Assembly: GCF_023065955.2 (NCBI RefSeq)
Contig: NW_026623089.1
Coordinates: forward strand, 30,906,767-30,970,766
Direction: 5' to 3'
DNA from: Ursus arctos
Taxonomy: Eukaryota; Chordata; Mammalia; Carnivora; Ursidae
Length of the DNA stretch: 64,000 bases
The translations under genes were made by a program, and so were the position numbers. The notes beneath the pieces were generated by a model that saw only the letters and a program-made list of their open reading frames with translations, ran no database searches and was not told where the DNA came from. Positions 36,899 through 48,590 of the stretch are shown piece by piece (position 1 is the first letter of the stretch; each line of letters begins with the position of its first letter).

Positions 36899-36963
36899 CT
36901 TTTTTTTCATATCTTCTTTTCTCTTTGAGATTTTTTTCATGATGGTTCTTTCATTTCCACTTT
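36899..36963 (-). CDS. CC2D2B: CC2D2B exon 2 (lysine-rich)
   Basis: 65-nt exon between a tttag acceptor and an AAG|GTAAGG donor. It enters in phase 1 and leaves in phase 0. It encodes a very basic segment containing TIMKKISKRKEDMKKK. The internal ATG could serve as a start if the upstream exon is not used. Both neighbours match in phase. The composition suggests a disordered or helical basic region, as in the CC2D2A N-terminus. Confidence 0.55.
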
Positions 36964-37439
36964 CTAAATAAATAAGAAATAGTCTTAAGGATGATATACT
37001 ACTGAAAGTATGATGTGATACTTAAAAGTATGCTACTTAAATGTTTTAATTTAACTAGAAACTAAACAAAGACATACACTATCACCTTTAGTATATAGTA
37101 AAAATTCTGGTTAATGTAATAAGACACATAAAAGAAGTAAGAAGTATAATTATTAGAAAAGAGAAGACAAAGTTATCATTGTTTGTAGAGGATAAGTTTT
37201 TATACATAGAAAACCCAAGACACTCAATCAAAAAGTTTAGACACAATTAGAAAGTTAGATGGCAGAATACAAGAGGAATATATGTCAAAGTTAATAGCTT
37301 CCTTATATGTTAATATAATAGAGAAAAATGACTTTCATAATAGCAATACAACAAACACATTTTCAAAACACCTAGGAATAAGTTCAATTAAAATATGTGG
37401 GAACCCTCTAAGAACTATAAAACTTAAATGAGAAAAAAA

Positions 37440-37830
37440 TATCTGATTAAACATGGAGACAGATATATACCAGAGACAGGAAGATTGGTTGGGAGGCCAT
37501 TATAATAGTCCCAATGAGAGATGCTAGGGATCAGAATCAAAAATGGAAGTGGAAATGGAGGGTGGGGAAAGCTTCATTTAAAAAGTAAAAGTCACAAGAT
37601 TTCATGAGCAATTAGATGGAGGAGACAAAGTGAGGGAAGAACCAAACCAGGTGTTTGGTTTGTCACTGAGAGGTAGCGTCATTTCAATTACTGTCAAAGT
37701 AGGAATGTAGTTGGGGTAGGAATCAGTAAGTTCAGTTTTTGGATGTTGCTAATGGATGTTTATGGGACATTCAGGTGAGAAATTCAGAAGATGATTAAAA
37801 TTACTGTAATAGAAGAGAACAGAAGAACAG
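37440..37830 (-). mobile_element. L2 LINE fragment (antisense)
   Basis: Diverged L2-like sequence (GGAGGCCATTATAATAGTCC, then a GACATTCAGGTGAGAAATTC stretch). Confidence 0.45.
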
Positions 37831-39833
37831 AAGAGAATCAGGTCTACAGTCTTTGTTTAATCAGTAAACAGACATTTAGGAAATTGATTTAAGACTCTCT
37901 AAAATATCTTTAAGATTTTTTCTACTAACATAACAAAATTAGGCACAATAGGAATATATTGCCAGGAAAGAGAATTTTTAATTTACTTTGCGTTCTGCAA
38001 GAACGTCTAAAAATGACCTTCAAATCAATACCTGGCTTGCTGATAGGTACGTCTGTAAATTTTGTCTGCTAAACTAGGGGAAACATTAGTGACAGCACAT
38101 CTTATAGATATTTATATTATGATAAATTAAAAAAATTATCATACAAGAAATTTTTAACAAGGTATTGTTTTGCAGATCTGGAGATGTTTCTAATCTGGTT
38201 CATTTATCATTCCATAAATGATATAAGATAAATAAATGATTATAGACAAAATAATAAAATAATAAAATTGAAGATCTGGAAAAAAATTGCATTTGCTTTT
38301 TTGAAAATCTTGCAGAAGTAAGGAAAAATTGTGACTCAGACTTTTACCTTCTTACAGCAATTCAACTCTTTATTGAAGAACTGGCTCCAACAGTTAAACC
38401 CAATCTTCTCTTCAATTATTCCTAATTTGCAATTCTTGCAGTTAAAGCTCTTTCTAAAGGGTAAGGAAATTGAGGATTAGCTATTTTTGTTTCAGATGAC
38501 CGGGAGGTCCATAGTCAAAACCTGAGAATTAAAGTCAAGTAGTTCATTCAGGCTTTTCTGATCCATAGCAAACAGAAGGCAATTTATGCATATAAATGTT
38601 TGCCTCTTGCTTAGCATTTAGAAATCTCTGGGTTCTGCAAATTTATCCAGTTGTGCCTTTATCACTACGGTGATTCCTGAAATGAAATTTTATGTTGTGT
38701 GTAAATTTAATATTAAATCACCTTGATTACTTCTGTCACATGCCATTTCGTTTCAGGAGTGTTAGCAGAAAAAAATTACAGAAAAATCTCTAGCACATGG
38801 AATGGTCACAGCATGCATATTCTGATATCTATTAATATTTCTTTGGTTAATTATGAACTAACTAGGAATTTGTTTCTCTTTTAGTTTTTTCCTAGCTCTT
38901 GGAAATCTTTCCAAATGTATTAATCCACCTTCCTTCCCTAGCGGAACTGAATTCAGCCCCAAATCCAACCTTACCTTTATTTTAGTTCATCTATTGTCAC
39001 ATAGTATGATCAGTCCTTTCTGAACTCCCTTATAGCAGTGTTTCCCAAATCATGCTTCTCCACACTTCTTTGATTTGCACTGTGATGCTATACAAAAACC
39101 TTAAAGTCTTGCTAAAAGTTATGGTAAAATTAAGGCCAAATTTATTAAATATATTACAAATATACTGGTACTAAGTTATGGAAATATAACAGCATTATTT
39201 CACAATGTTTTACAGAGAGCATCATGACTTCCAGGTGTTTCATTATCTGACAAATTTGAAAATGAATACCTTTTAGTTAACTATAATCTTATTTTCTAAA
39301 ATAAAAAAAACTAGGAACAAGTGGCTTGACAAAGGATTTTCTGTGAATTTATATATGTCTTTAAAAAGCATCAAAACTAAATCATCCACTTTACACAGAA
39401 CTAAGCCCCCAAATCACCATAACCTGCTCTTATAGGTCAAGAAAGATTTGGGTTCACTTACCTTGAGCCTTTAGGTACATAGAGATTGATTAATGCCAAA
39501 ACAGGTTACAAAAACTGTGGTGTATTTTGAAAGGTTATATCTAACACACATACACACTATGTAATGTAATTTTGCCACTCCCAATTAATTACAGGATTTA
39601 TAAAAATGTATTAATTCATAGAGCAACACGGGCCATGATGTCCAGAAACTGGACGCAGGTAAGTCCTGTGATGTTGCCTTTTATTTAAACCTGGCAATAT
39701 ATCTCAGTGCCTGTACTTAAGAGTCTCAACTGGAAAGAAAGTCAAAACAAGGCCCTTCCTGAAAGTGAGGCCAAAAAACGGTCGTGCCTCCCTCCCACGC
39801 TCTAACATAAACCTTTGACTACAGCCTGATCAC

Positions 39834-40005
39834 CCTTCTTTTTACTCCCTTCCACATCCATCCTTGGATTTTTGCAACTTTCCTCTAATCTAGGAGCATT
39901 CCACGTCTCAAAGCTTGATTCAAACTCCACATCTTCCAGGAAATTTTTTTCGGACTCTGGCCCTTCCATGACTCCAAAAGCATTATGATCATAATTTTTG
40001 TTCAT
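39834..40005 (-). CDS. CC2D2B: CC2D2B candidate first coding exon
   Basis: Starts with ATG at 40,005, reads an acidic, hydrophilic 57-codon stretch (begins MNKNYDHNAFG, ends VEGSKKK) and stops at a G|GTGATC donor in phase 1. That phase joins exactly to the next exon at 36,963. It sits about 450 bp inside the left flank of the CpG island, where a first exon is expected. The same frame stays open upstream of the ATG for at least 20 codons, and an AG at about 40,035 could be an acceptor. The true start could therefore lie in a further upstream exon. No homology is recognised, but N-termini of CC2D2 proteins are poorly conserved. Confidence rests on phase match, position and composition. Confidence 0.5.
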
Positions 40006-40544
40006 TACATCCGACTCTGCAAGTTCATCTTTCTGCCTACCCGCAAGGACGAGAGCCGGGATCCAAACTCATCTATCCTCCACCAATCCTAGCAAGATGT
40101 TCAGCACAAAATAGGCACTCAATAACATGGTCTTGGATTTGATGCAAATCAAGCACTACTCTCGAATGCTGCAAAATGGAGTGGTTCTCAACCCCATTAA
40201 TTCCCAAAGGGAATGAATGACTGGTTGGCCAGGTTCTGGGGACTACAAATCCCAGCGGTCTGTGCGGGTCTGTGTCTGGTTCCAGGGGGCCGCCGCTAGT
40301 TTAGACCACAGAACAGGGCTCCGCAGACAAGATACCGGGGTTTCAGACAGGGGTCAGGGGGCTTTAACAGGCAGTATGACATTCACCTGGATGGAAAGTG
40401 CACTCTTGCTATTTATGAGCGGCTAAGGCAGGACGCACCGTTTACCGCGGACTCTGAGAGGTCACCAACCGCCCCGCAAGGTTCCTCACGACCGCGCCCG
40501 CCGCCCGCCGCGGGCCGCCAGCCTAACGCTCCCTCCTCGGGGAT

Positions 40545-40552
40545 TGACGTCA
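40545..40552. promoter_or_regulatory. Palindromic cAMP response element TGACGTCA
   Basis: A perfect 8-bp CRE palindrome inside the CpG island, about 320 bp upstream of the phosphatase ATG and 540 bp upstream of the CC2D2B ATG. CREB/ATF/CREM factors bind this site. In testis CREM drives many post-meiotic genes, so it would suit a germline or ciliary role, but that is inference. Confidence 0.6.
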
Positions 40553-40565
40553 AGGCCGTCCAGGA

Positions 40566-40573
40566 GCATGCGC
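40566..40573. promoter_or_regulatory. NRF1-like site GCATGCGC
   Basis: GCATGCGC matches the core of the NRF1 consensus, which is common in TATA-less CpG-island promoters. It lies 13 bp from the CRE. Function is inferred from sequence only. Confidence 0.45.
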
Positions 40574-40864
40574 GATGCGGCCCCTGAGCCGGCTGGGTCC
40601 CCAGCGAGCGCAGAGCGTGCGCCTTCGGGAATCTTCGGTGCGCTACGTCTGTTCATCCGCCGCCTGGGCTTCTGACTGGATTTGAGGCGTCGGAGCCTGT
40701 CACTCGCGCGGTGCCCTGGGCCTGTAACGCCTGCAGGAGCGCCGGCTCTGATCACCTGCGGTCTGGGTGTGTGCCCCAGCGGCCGCAGCTGCCTGAGGGT
40801 TTGTTCCGGAAAAGAGCTGAGAGCGCGGTGTTCTGGCGCGTGGAAGCCCCGCACGTCTCGCGCC

Positions 40865-40893
40865 ATGGTGAAGAAGAACAGTATCCCCAATGG
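40865..40893 (+). CDS. DUSP11-like phosphatase, coding exon 1
   Basis: ATG at 40,865 in a strong Kozak context (CGCGCCATGG), within the CpG island. It encodes MVKKNSIPN plus two bases before a consensus TGG|GTGAGT donor (phase 2). The IPxxW motif completed by exon 2 corresponds to the IPERW of DUSP11. The frame is open upstream for about 60 codons without an ATG, so this ATG is the natural start. Confidence 0.8.
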
Positions 40894-41756
40894 GTGAGTA
40901 CCGGCCGCGAGCTCCCCGGCCGGCGCGGGCCCGCGGCGACGGCGGGCGTCCCAGGGGACAAGCTCGCGAGCCCGCTCTCCGCGGTCCAGGTGCGCCCTGT
41001 GGTCTCCGGCCGGCGTGCGGGCCGGGCGGCGGGGATGGTGGCGCTCCCGGCGCTCGCGCGATCTGCCGCCTCGACCGCGCCGGGAGAAGAGAGCTTCTTT
41101 GATTTCAAGTGCTTTGGGGGTGGCATCCCAAGGGGCGCCCTAAAGATGCCAGGGGTTCTTTTTTTTTTTTTTTCGGGCGCTTGGTATGAATGTAACCAAT
41201 TTAATGCTTTTAAAAGCCTTAAATTAGGGCACGCAGGACATGCTCACTCGTGTCGTGTCATCTTTGCTTCATAAACGAAACAGGTTACATTGATTTTCTT
41301 TTCCCAGCGACTCACTCCGAGTTAAAATAAGGAGTTAAGTGAAAATGTTCTGTGTTTTGGAACGTGTCCTGGCAAACTGGCGGGGATCAAGTTAGGAAAC
41401 TCGGTAGTAAGGAAAGCAGCACAGCGGTGTGTTGGAGGCTTTCATTCATTCAAGACATTCAACAGACGTTTTCTAGCTGCTCTCTGCGCCAGGCGTTGTG
41501 CTTGGCGCTTGGACTCCAGAGAAACTTAGAAGGTGGTTAAAACTTCTTAAGAGCCTTGTATATTTGGGGAAGGGGAGATTTGGAAGTCAAGCAACTGCTG
41601 CAAAAATAATGTTCCAGGATATGTTGGTACATTGTGGCATACGTAGAAATAGAACTCGGAAGTTCTGCTCGCTTTATCATCTGAGATAACTACATACCGC
41701 TCAATGTGTCTGAGCCTCGAAATCGTTCGGCCGTATTGTCATTCTGAGTAAAATCC

Positions 41757-41959
41757 TTTTTTTTTTTTTTTAAAGATTTTATTTATTTATTTGACAGAGA
41801 TAGAGACAGCCAGCGAGAGAGGGAACACAAGCAGGGGGAATGGGAGAGGAAGAAGCAGGCTCATAGCGGAGGAGCCTGATGTGGGGCTCGATCCCATAGC
41901 GCCGGGATCACACCCTGAGCCGAAGGCAGACGCTTAACCGCTGTGCCACCCAGGCGCCC
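41757..41959 (-). mobile_element. Can-SINE
   Basis: Full-length reverse copy with TCTGAGTAAAATCCTT duplicated on both sides; about 650 bp beyond the CpG island. Confidence 0.93.
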
Positions 41960-42188
41960 CTCTGAGTAAAATCCTTGCTGGGTCTCCCATCTTGAATTTC
42001 TACGGCTCTTCTGCTGTGGGAATTTAGGAACAATGATAGTGGTGAAAAAAGGAAAAAGTCAAACAATCTTTTTTAAAATAGCAATGTTATAGGCTATGTA
42101 GAATATGAGTGCATGTGCAAATAATATGTAATCTGTGCTGTTCCTTAAATTCACTTAATTTCTGGGGTAATTATCATACAGGGGTACT

Positions 42189-42390
42189 TTTTTTGTTTTT
42201 GTGTTTTTAAAGATTTATTTATTTATTTTAGAGAGGGGTTGGGGGAGGGACAGAATGAGAGGGAGGAGAACATCTTAAGCCGACCCTCTGCTGAGCCTGA
42301 TGCAGGGCTCTGTCTCAGGACCCTGAGATCATGACCTGCGTGAAAATCAAGAGCGGGAAGTTTCACAGACTTTAACCATCCAGGCACCCC
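42189..42390 (-). mobile_element. Can-SINE (older)
   Basis: Diverged reverse copy ending AACCATCCAGGCACCCC. Confidence 0.8.
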
Positions 42391-43394
42391 AACAGGGGTT
42401 CTGTTTTTAAAAATACATATAGCATGTATTTAGTGAGATATACTATTATAACTACACTTCCATAGGTGTTATGAAGTATGTAGGCCTAAATAATGAACAG
42501 GCTAAAGTGAGTATTATCAGTCCAGCAGATATCTCACTCAGACTAGTCGTCCAAATCTCACTTGCCAAAGTGTTTTGCTTCAGTTTTTTTGTTTGTTTTG
42601 TTTTAAGTTGCTGTCATTTAAAGGTCCGGAGCTTTCACATGAAAATCTAGTTGAAAGATCAGATTTAGGAAACCAGATCTGTACATGGCAATTTTAAGTG
42701 ATTTGCAGCTGTCTTCTCCATGAAGAGTAACCCTCTCCAGTTTCCCATCCCCCTTTAGCCTCCACAGCACTTGAGACTTAGTGTTGATCGACTTTTTATT
42801 ATTTTATCGTTTCTTTATTTGGGACATGTTTTACTTAGGTATATCAACTGGCCTGGCATTTGAATTTCTAAGTCCAGCTGTAGAGGGTAAATGCGAGGAA
42901 GGAACTTAGTTTATTATATTACTTGTTTCCAGAATAAAATGTCATTTTGAGTCTCGCCAGGCGGTGCTGTGGACTGCTTTGTCAAAAAGCACGGTTACCG
43001 TCCATATTGTGAGCCTTAGAAGACACTACTTCAAATATCCCTACAGTCCCTTAACTTGATGAGCTGCAGTTTTGTCATCTGAATAGCCTGGGTGATCATA
43101 GTGTTCCCTGTCCTACCTCCCACCTGGAATTATGGTGGAATGTGACAGTGAAATAGGAAAGTGCTTTGTAACCTGAAGAGCCTCTAAACAAACTAATTGC
43201 GATAACTCTAAAATAGCAATTTTCTTATCTGGAGGTATAGATTTACTTTTACCTTCCAATGATCTCTCTTCCCAAAGTTGTTTTAGTTTTTGTTGCTGTT
43301 GTTTTCTTTTTGTTTTTTTTTTTAAGAAAGAAAAGATAATGTGGCTACAGACAAAAGATACTCTAATTGGGACTGATTTGGGAAAGAATAAAAA

Positions 43395-43600
43395 TGGGGC
43401 ACCTGGGTGGCTTAGTAGATTAAGTGTCCAACTTTTGATTTCATCTCAGGTCATGATCTCGGGGTGGTGATATCAATCTCGGAGTGGGGCTCTGTGTGCT
43501 CAGCGGGGAGTTGGCTGGAGATACTCTCTCTCTCCCTCTCCCTCTGCCCCTCCCCACCTCTCTAAAACAAATAAATAAATCTTTTTAAAAAATTTTAAAT
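43395..43600 (+). mobile_element. Can-SINE (older)
   Basis: Diverged forward copy starting GGGGCACCTGGGTGGCTTAG. Confidence 0.85.
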
Positions 43601-46600
43601 GTGTAGTTGCCCCTTTAAATTACACAGGATTTTAACATGAGTTTTTCAGAAATGTTCTTTATTTGATCTGACTGGAATACTTTTTTATTAAGCTCTCTGC
43701 CTTATTTTTTTTTTTTTGAGAAATTTCCCTCTGTTAGAAGGTAAGTTACTGGTGATTACACATTAGATCCAGTCTTTTTTTCCAAGTAAAATTCTGTTCT
43801 TTCCTATATGAATCTTAATGGGTATTATAGATGTTGTGACAAAGTAATCACACTGAGGATTTTTATCCCTCATTCCACTATATTTGTATTTAAAATAATT
43901 TGGATCCTCAATCCTATACTACTATGTCTTCCTCCACCCATTTGCCCATTTTTTCCAAGCTTTTCTTCATAAAACCAGGGGGTCTGCTGTGAGAAGGAGA
44001 ACTGTAGCTGTCTGTTTATGGGGGTGGGGGGGACAAAGTCCCTGAATCCTGAAATTGGGAACAGAGTACTATCATATTGATTCTTGCCAAACATCGAGTG
44101 AATTTAAGCTGGGACCTCACTGTGTAATGTAAATATTCAGAATGGATTTGTATTTTTAAGCAGTATTCTATAAACGTACTATCTAGAGATCAAAATACTG
44201 CCTGATGTTCCAAACTATCTCTTTCATGCTTCAAGGGATACCCTTTAGTTCCCCTTCGAAATTTGTGAGTTTCTCATGAGAGTTTAAGCTTTAATTTTAT
44301 TTTCTGAATGTCCATATTAATGACAGATAAGTGTAAGCATCATTAATCTTTTTATTCTGAGTTTCATTGATTGCCTGAATTTCTTGATGTTCTTTTTACT
44401 TTTCAATAATATAGTCACCAAAACTAGCACTGTTGTTTACCTCAGCAACCAAATAAAATCCTAGTGTTTCTGGCAGCTTGATACTGAAACAGTATTATGA
44501 GAGTTTCATTTAAGATCCGAGATCAGTAAATCCCATTCTACTTCTAGTTTCTATCATACTTGGTAACCACACTGATAATTTCTCATATCTTACCCCACAG
44601 TTTCTCTATCTATTGATCATCAGTCTTCTTCCAGAGACATTAACTCTTTCCCTGGACTCCCCATATATGATGTAAATAAACTCTCCTTTATCCCCTCTTC
44701 TTACAGAACATTCTTTCTCCTGATATGTGGATCCTGACTCTCCCATAAGGCCTCTGCTTTCCCAGCAGCTCACCACATTGGAAGTCATGCCCCACATACC
44801 ACAGGGGGCATTGATATGCTCCATCTCCTCATTTCCATTGCTAGGCTACTCCATCCTACCCTTGTAAAACATAATGGAAATCCTTGTCTAATGACTATCT
44901 ACCTTCCTCTTCACCATCATTTATCAGTTCCATGGTTACTCCCTCACTTTTATTAATGAATTTAGCATGCAACTCAGTCTTTATTACTCAATTCCTACAA
45001 GCTCATGGTGGGACTTAAAGCAGTCATGTGCATCACAGTTCCAGCATCTATGAAATGACTGTCTGTGGAACCTTAATGTCTAAGACTTTTCCATATTAAA
45101 AATCCTAAATTCTAGCATTGTCCTCTCATCTTTCTGTTTATTCATCTCTCCCTCTTCCTTATTTTTCTATATTTAATCTGTGACCTCATAGAGACCCTGT
45201 CGCTTGACTACTGTTTTATCATCATCAGTCTCTACCTAGATTAATTTTCTTCCTGTCTAGCTACACTACTTGGTTCATTATTTACTCACACCAGTATCTA
45301 AAATTTCCTTGCCTTTTGTCTTTTTCCGCTTTTGCTCTCTGCTCTAGTTCAGTTTAGCCATTTGCTTTTTCAATTCATATATCTAAAGATAATTAAATTC
45401 TAGTACTGAAAGTCACAAAACTGGATTATCATCATGATGATATGTAAGGTCCATAATGGAGCTCAGCCATTCTTTTCTTTTCCACTCACAGCTACTATTC
45501 TAACTTCTATCACTGTTTAAGCCTTCTGTCTCATCTTTGACCTTATACTTTTCAGCAGCTGGTTTTGCTTTTTCAGAGGAAATAGACTCTCAGAAGTGAA
45601 TTTGCAACAGTGACCACGAGGCCAACTTAACTTCATCAGCAGGTATCCTTCTCTCTTGTCTCAGCTAAAAGAGGTATGCTTTTTTCTATCCACAACCTAT
45701 ATGTATCCTAGATCCCATCCATTCTGTCTCCCTGGGACCTTTGCTTCATCATTTAACCTTTTCTTTTATCTTCAGTATACCTTTCCTTACCTCCCTATAC
45801 TGGCTTCATCCCCCATGTTCAACAACAACAAAAAACCATAAAGAAAATTCCTTCACTTGGATTTCCTCTGATTTCTGCTCTCTCTTTCCTCTGCTTTACC
45901 ATCAAATTTACGGAAAGAGTAATCTCCCACTCCACACGTCTATTAACTCTTTCACCTACAATGTTCTGGCTTCCATCACTTATCTGCTACTAAGGACTTT
46001 ATAATTGACAAACCCAGTGTATCTTCTTAGACCTCTTAAATGCACTTGGTTCTGTAGGTCATTGCCCAGTCTTGAACTTTCCTTCTTTGGTTTTTCTAAC
46101 ATCAGTTTCTACTTTTCTTCTCCCATCTCTTAGAGCATTTTAAATTTTCTATACTCGTTCCTCTGGAATCTCACTCTACCTCTTTTCTATGGTTTTTTAG
46201 TCATTTTCTCCTCTTTGGCATATGAACATGTTCAAGTTCATCTTAAAAAAAGCAAGAAATAAAACAAAAAAAACAAATATTAACTGTTGCCTTCTAGGGT
46301 TTTGTTCTTTATCTTGTTTTCTTTTTATTTTGTTCTCTTGAGTAGTTTCATAGCCTCAACTACCATCTGTAGGGTAATGAATTCCAAGTCTATCCTTAGC
46401 CCACATTCCCTACCTGAACTCCAGACTGACTGTGGATACCCTTACCCCAATTTCCAAAACTCTAAATATGCAGAGTTTCAAACCAACCTTGCCTCACAAA
46501 ACTTACTCTCTTTATTTCCTGTTTTTTGAATAAAGCCAGTATTCAGTCACCCAAGTTAAAACTAAGAACAATCCTGAAATTCCACTTTTTTTTTTGACAT

Positions 46601-46769
46601 CCCACACATAGTCAGCAGGTTATTTGATTCTATCTTCTAAATAGCTGCTCTTTGGAGCCTACTTTTCTCCTCCTCTTTCTGCTTTAGCAGCCATCATCTC
46701 TTGATAGTAGCCTCTTAATTGCTTAATTGATGTCTTTGCCTCCAAGCTGTCCCTTTCTGGTTCATTTTT

Positions 46770-47790
46770 AAAATTGAATTAATTAATTAAAAAATTTTAA
46801 ATTGAAGTATATTTGACATAATATTCCATTAGTTTCAGTTATACAACATAGTGATTCAACAAGTCTATACATTATGCCATGCTCATCACAAGTATAGCTG
46901 CCATCTCTCACCATATAACACTATTATAGTATCATTGACTTTTCCCTATGCTGTATCTTTTATCCTCATGACTTATTCATTCCATAACTGGAAACTTGTA
47001 TCTCCCACTCTTCTTTACCCATTTTTCCCATCCACTCACCCCCCGCCCCTCTGGCAACCATCACTTTGTTCTCTGTATTTAGTGGGTCTGTTTCTGCTTT
47101 TTGTTTGTTTATTCATTTGTTTTGTTTTTTAGATTCCACATATGTTATGTATGGTATTTGGCTTTCTCTGTCTGACTTATTTCACTTAGTATAATACTCT
47201 CTAGGTTTATCCATGTTGTCAAAAATGACAAGATCTCATCCTTTTTTATGGCTGAGTAATATCCATTGTATATATACAAAATACATATGTATATCACATC
47301 TTTTTATTGAAGTATAGTTGGCACACAATGTTACATTAATTTCGAGTATATGACATAGTGATTGGACAAGTCTGTACATTATTATACCACATCTTTTTTT
47401 ATCCATTTGTCTATCATGGACACTTGGGTTTCTTCCATATCTTGGCTATTGTATTCATGTTGCAGTAGACATAGGGGTGCATATATCTTTTTGAATTAGT
47501 GTTTTTGTTTTCTTTGGGTAAATACCCAGTAGTAGAATTACTGGATCATATGGTATTTCTATTTTTAATATTTTGAGGAACCTCCATACTGTTTTCTACA
47601 GTGGCTGTACCAATTTTCATTTCTATCAGTAGTGCACAAGGGCTCCCTTTTCTCCACATTCTCACCAACACTTGTTCTTTCTTATCATTGATTCTAGCCA
47701 TTCTGACAGGTGGAGGATGATATCTCATTGGTTCATTCATTATACTTCCTAAAATGCAGGCCTGATTCCTTATTTTCATTTCCTCCATGT
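46770..47790 (-). mobile_element. Antisense L1 3' region
   Basis: Reverse-complement L1 3' UTR and end of ORF2, including TGAAGTATAGTTGGCACACA and an antisense stretch with MRYHPPPVRMARIN. Two overlapping copies of the same 3' motif (46.80 and 47.31 kb) suggest two fragments in a row. Confidence 0.7.
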
Positions 47791-47929
47791 GGTAAAATCT
47801 GAGCTCTTTACATGGCGTGTATGAACTGTCTTCTTTCTTTCTAAGCTTCGTTTTTTTTGTTTGTTTTTGTTTTTACCACTCTCCAGCATGTATGTTATGA
47901 TAAAACCTTACCGAACTGCTCACTGTATC

Positions 47930-48185
47930 CTGGGCCTAGCATGTAGCATCATGCCTGCATGCCTTTTCATGTGCCATTCCTTCCTGGAATGCCACCCCCT
48001 TTTCCCTGTAAAGTTTCTACTTAAGCTTTCTTCGTGATGCCGTCACTAATTCGCTGTTTTATGGCACTTTATGGTAATCATCTGTTTCTCTCTCTACTAG
48101 ACTAAACATTGTTGAGGGCTAACACTGAGTTTCTCCATTCATTGGTGCTTAATAAGTTTGCCGAGTGAGTAAATGAATAGTAATG
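47930..48185 (+). mobile_element. L2 LINE 3' end
   Basis: Sense L2: CATTCCTTCCTGGAATGCC, later GGTGCTTAATAAGTTTGCCG and a final GTAAATGAA. Confidence 0.55.
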
Positions 48186-48444
48186 AGCACAGTATCTTCA
48201 GTGAACCATGATTCTTGGATACTTTGGGTGATGATCCAATATTAACTTTGGGAAGGACTTCAGAGACAATGTGGTCCAGCTCTTTATTTATTAGGTACAG
48301 AAACTGAGGACCAGTAAGGACTGAAGCACCTGTTTATCAGGCATAGCATATGCATGGATGCCTTCATATCTTGTTTTTGTTCTTCCCTCTGCCTAGAATG
48401 GACTGTTCTACCTATCCATGTACTACTTGTCTGTGGGTCTTGTT

Positions 48445-48590
48445 TTTTCAGGGTTGTCCTTGGACTACCAGCATCAGAATTACAAGGAGTCCTTATTTAA
48501 AATGCAGATTCCTGACCTCCATCACAGAATTTCTCAATCTGTCTCTGTAAGGGAATCCAAGAAATCTATTTTAATTGAAGTTTCACCCTA
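48445..48590 (+). mobile_element. MER5A-like fragment
   Basis: Diverged MER5A wording (ACTACCAGCATCAGAATTAC, TTTAAAATGCAGATTCCTG). Confidence 0.5.

Larger units (their letters stand above)
1408..40005 (-). other. CC2D2B: CC2D2B gene (partial; continues past the left edge)
   Basis: Minus-strand gene assembled by hand from 15 exons. Every junction keeps reading phase, and the total is 1,910 coding nt (636 codons plus 2 nt). Seen: acceptor and donor signals at each exon, a basic helical N-terminal part, a REKL motif, a block containing RILEDEGFY and KMENRLL, a block containing FSHHPLF, and a C2-like region ending in TSGKLSYSLSWALDEN. Known: these blocks occur in the same order in CC2D2A, a coiled-coil and C2 protein of the ciliary transition-zone (MKS/tectonic) complex. 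Inference: the residues differ clearly from CC2D2A as I remember it, so the paralogue CC2D2B is the better name. The remaining C-terminal part lies left of position 1. Further exons could be hidden, especially between 8.5 and 15.6 kb. Confidence 0.82.
40430..41110. promoter_or_regulatory. CpG-island bidirectional promoter
   Basis: The only CpG-rich stretch in the window. CG dinucleotides are frequent from about 40,430 to 41,110 and rare elsewhere. It lies between the CC2D2B start (40,005, minus strand) and the phosphatase start (40,865, plus strand), the classic layout of a shared housekeeping-type promoter. There is no TATA box at a sensible distance from either start. Several GC-box-like runs are present around 40,490-40,520 and 40,910-40,940. 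Confidence 0.85.

Noticed and set aside
40486..41274. Several long ORFs (124-187 codons) across the CpG island on both strands
   Set aside because: High GC removes stop codons by chance. Their composition is Arg/Ala/Pro/Gly-rich with no motif, and they overlap the promoter and phosphatase exon 1.
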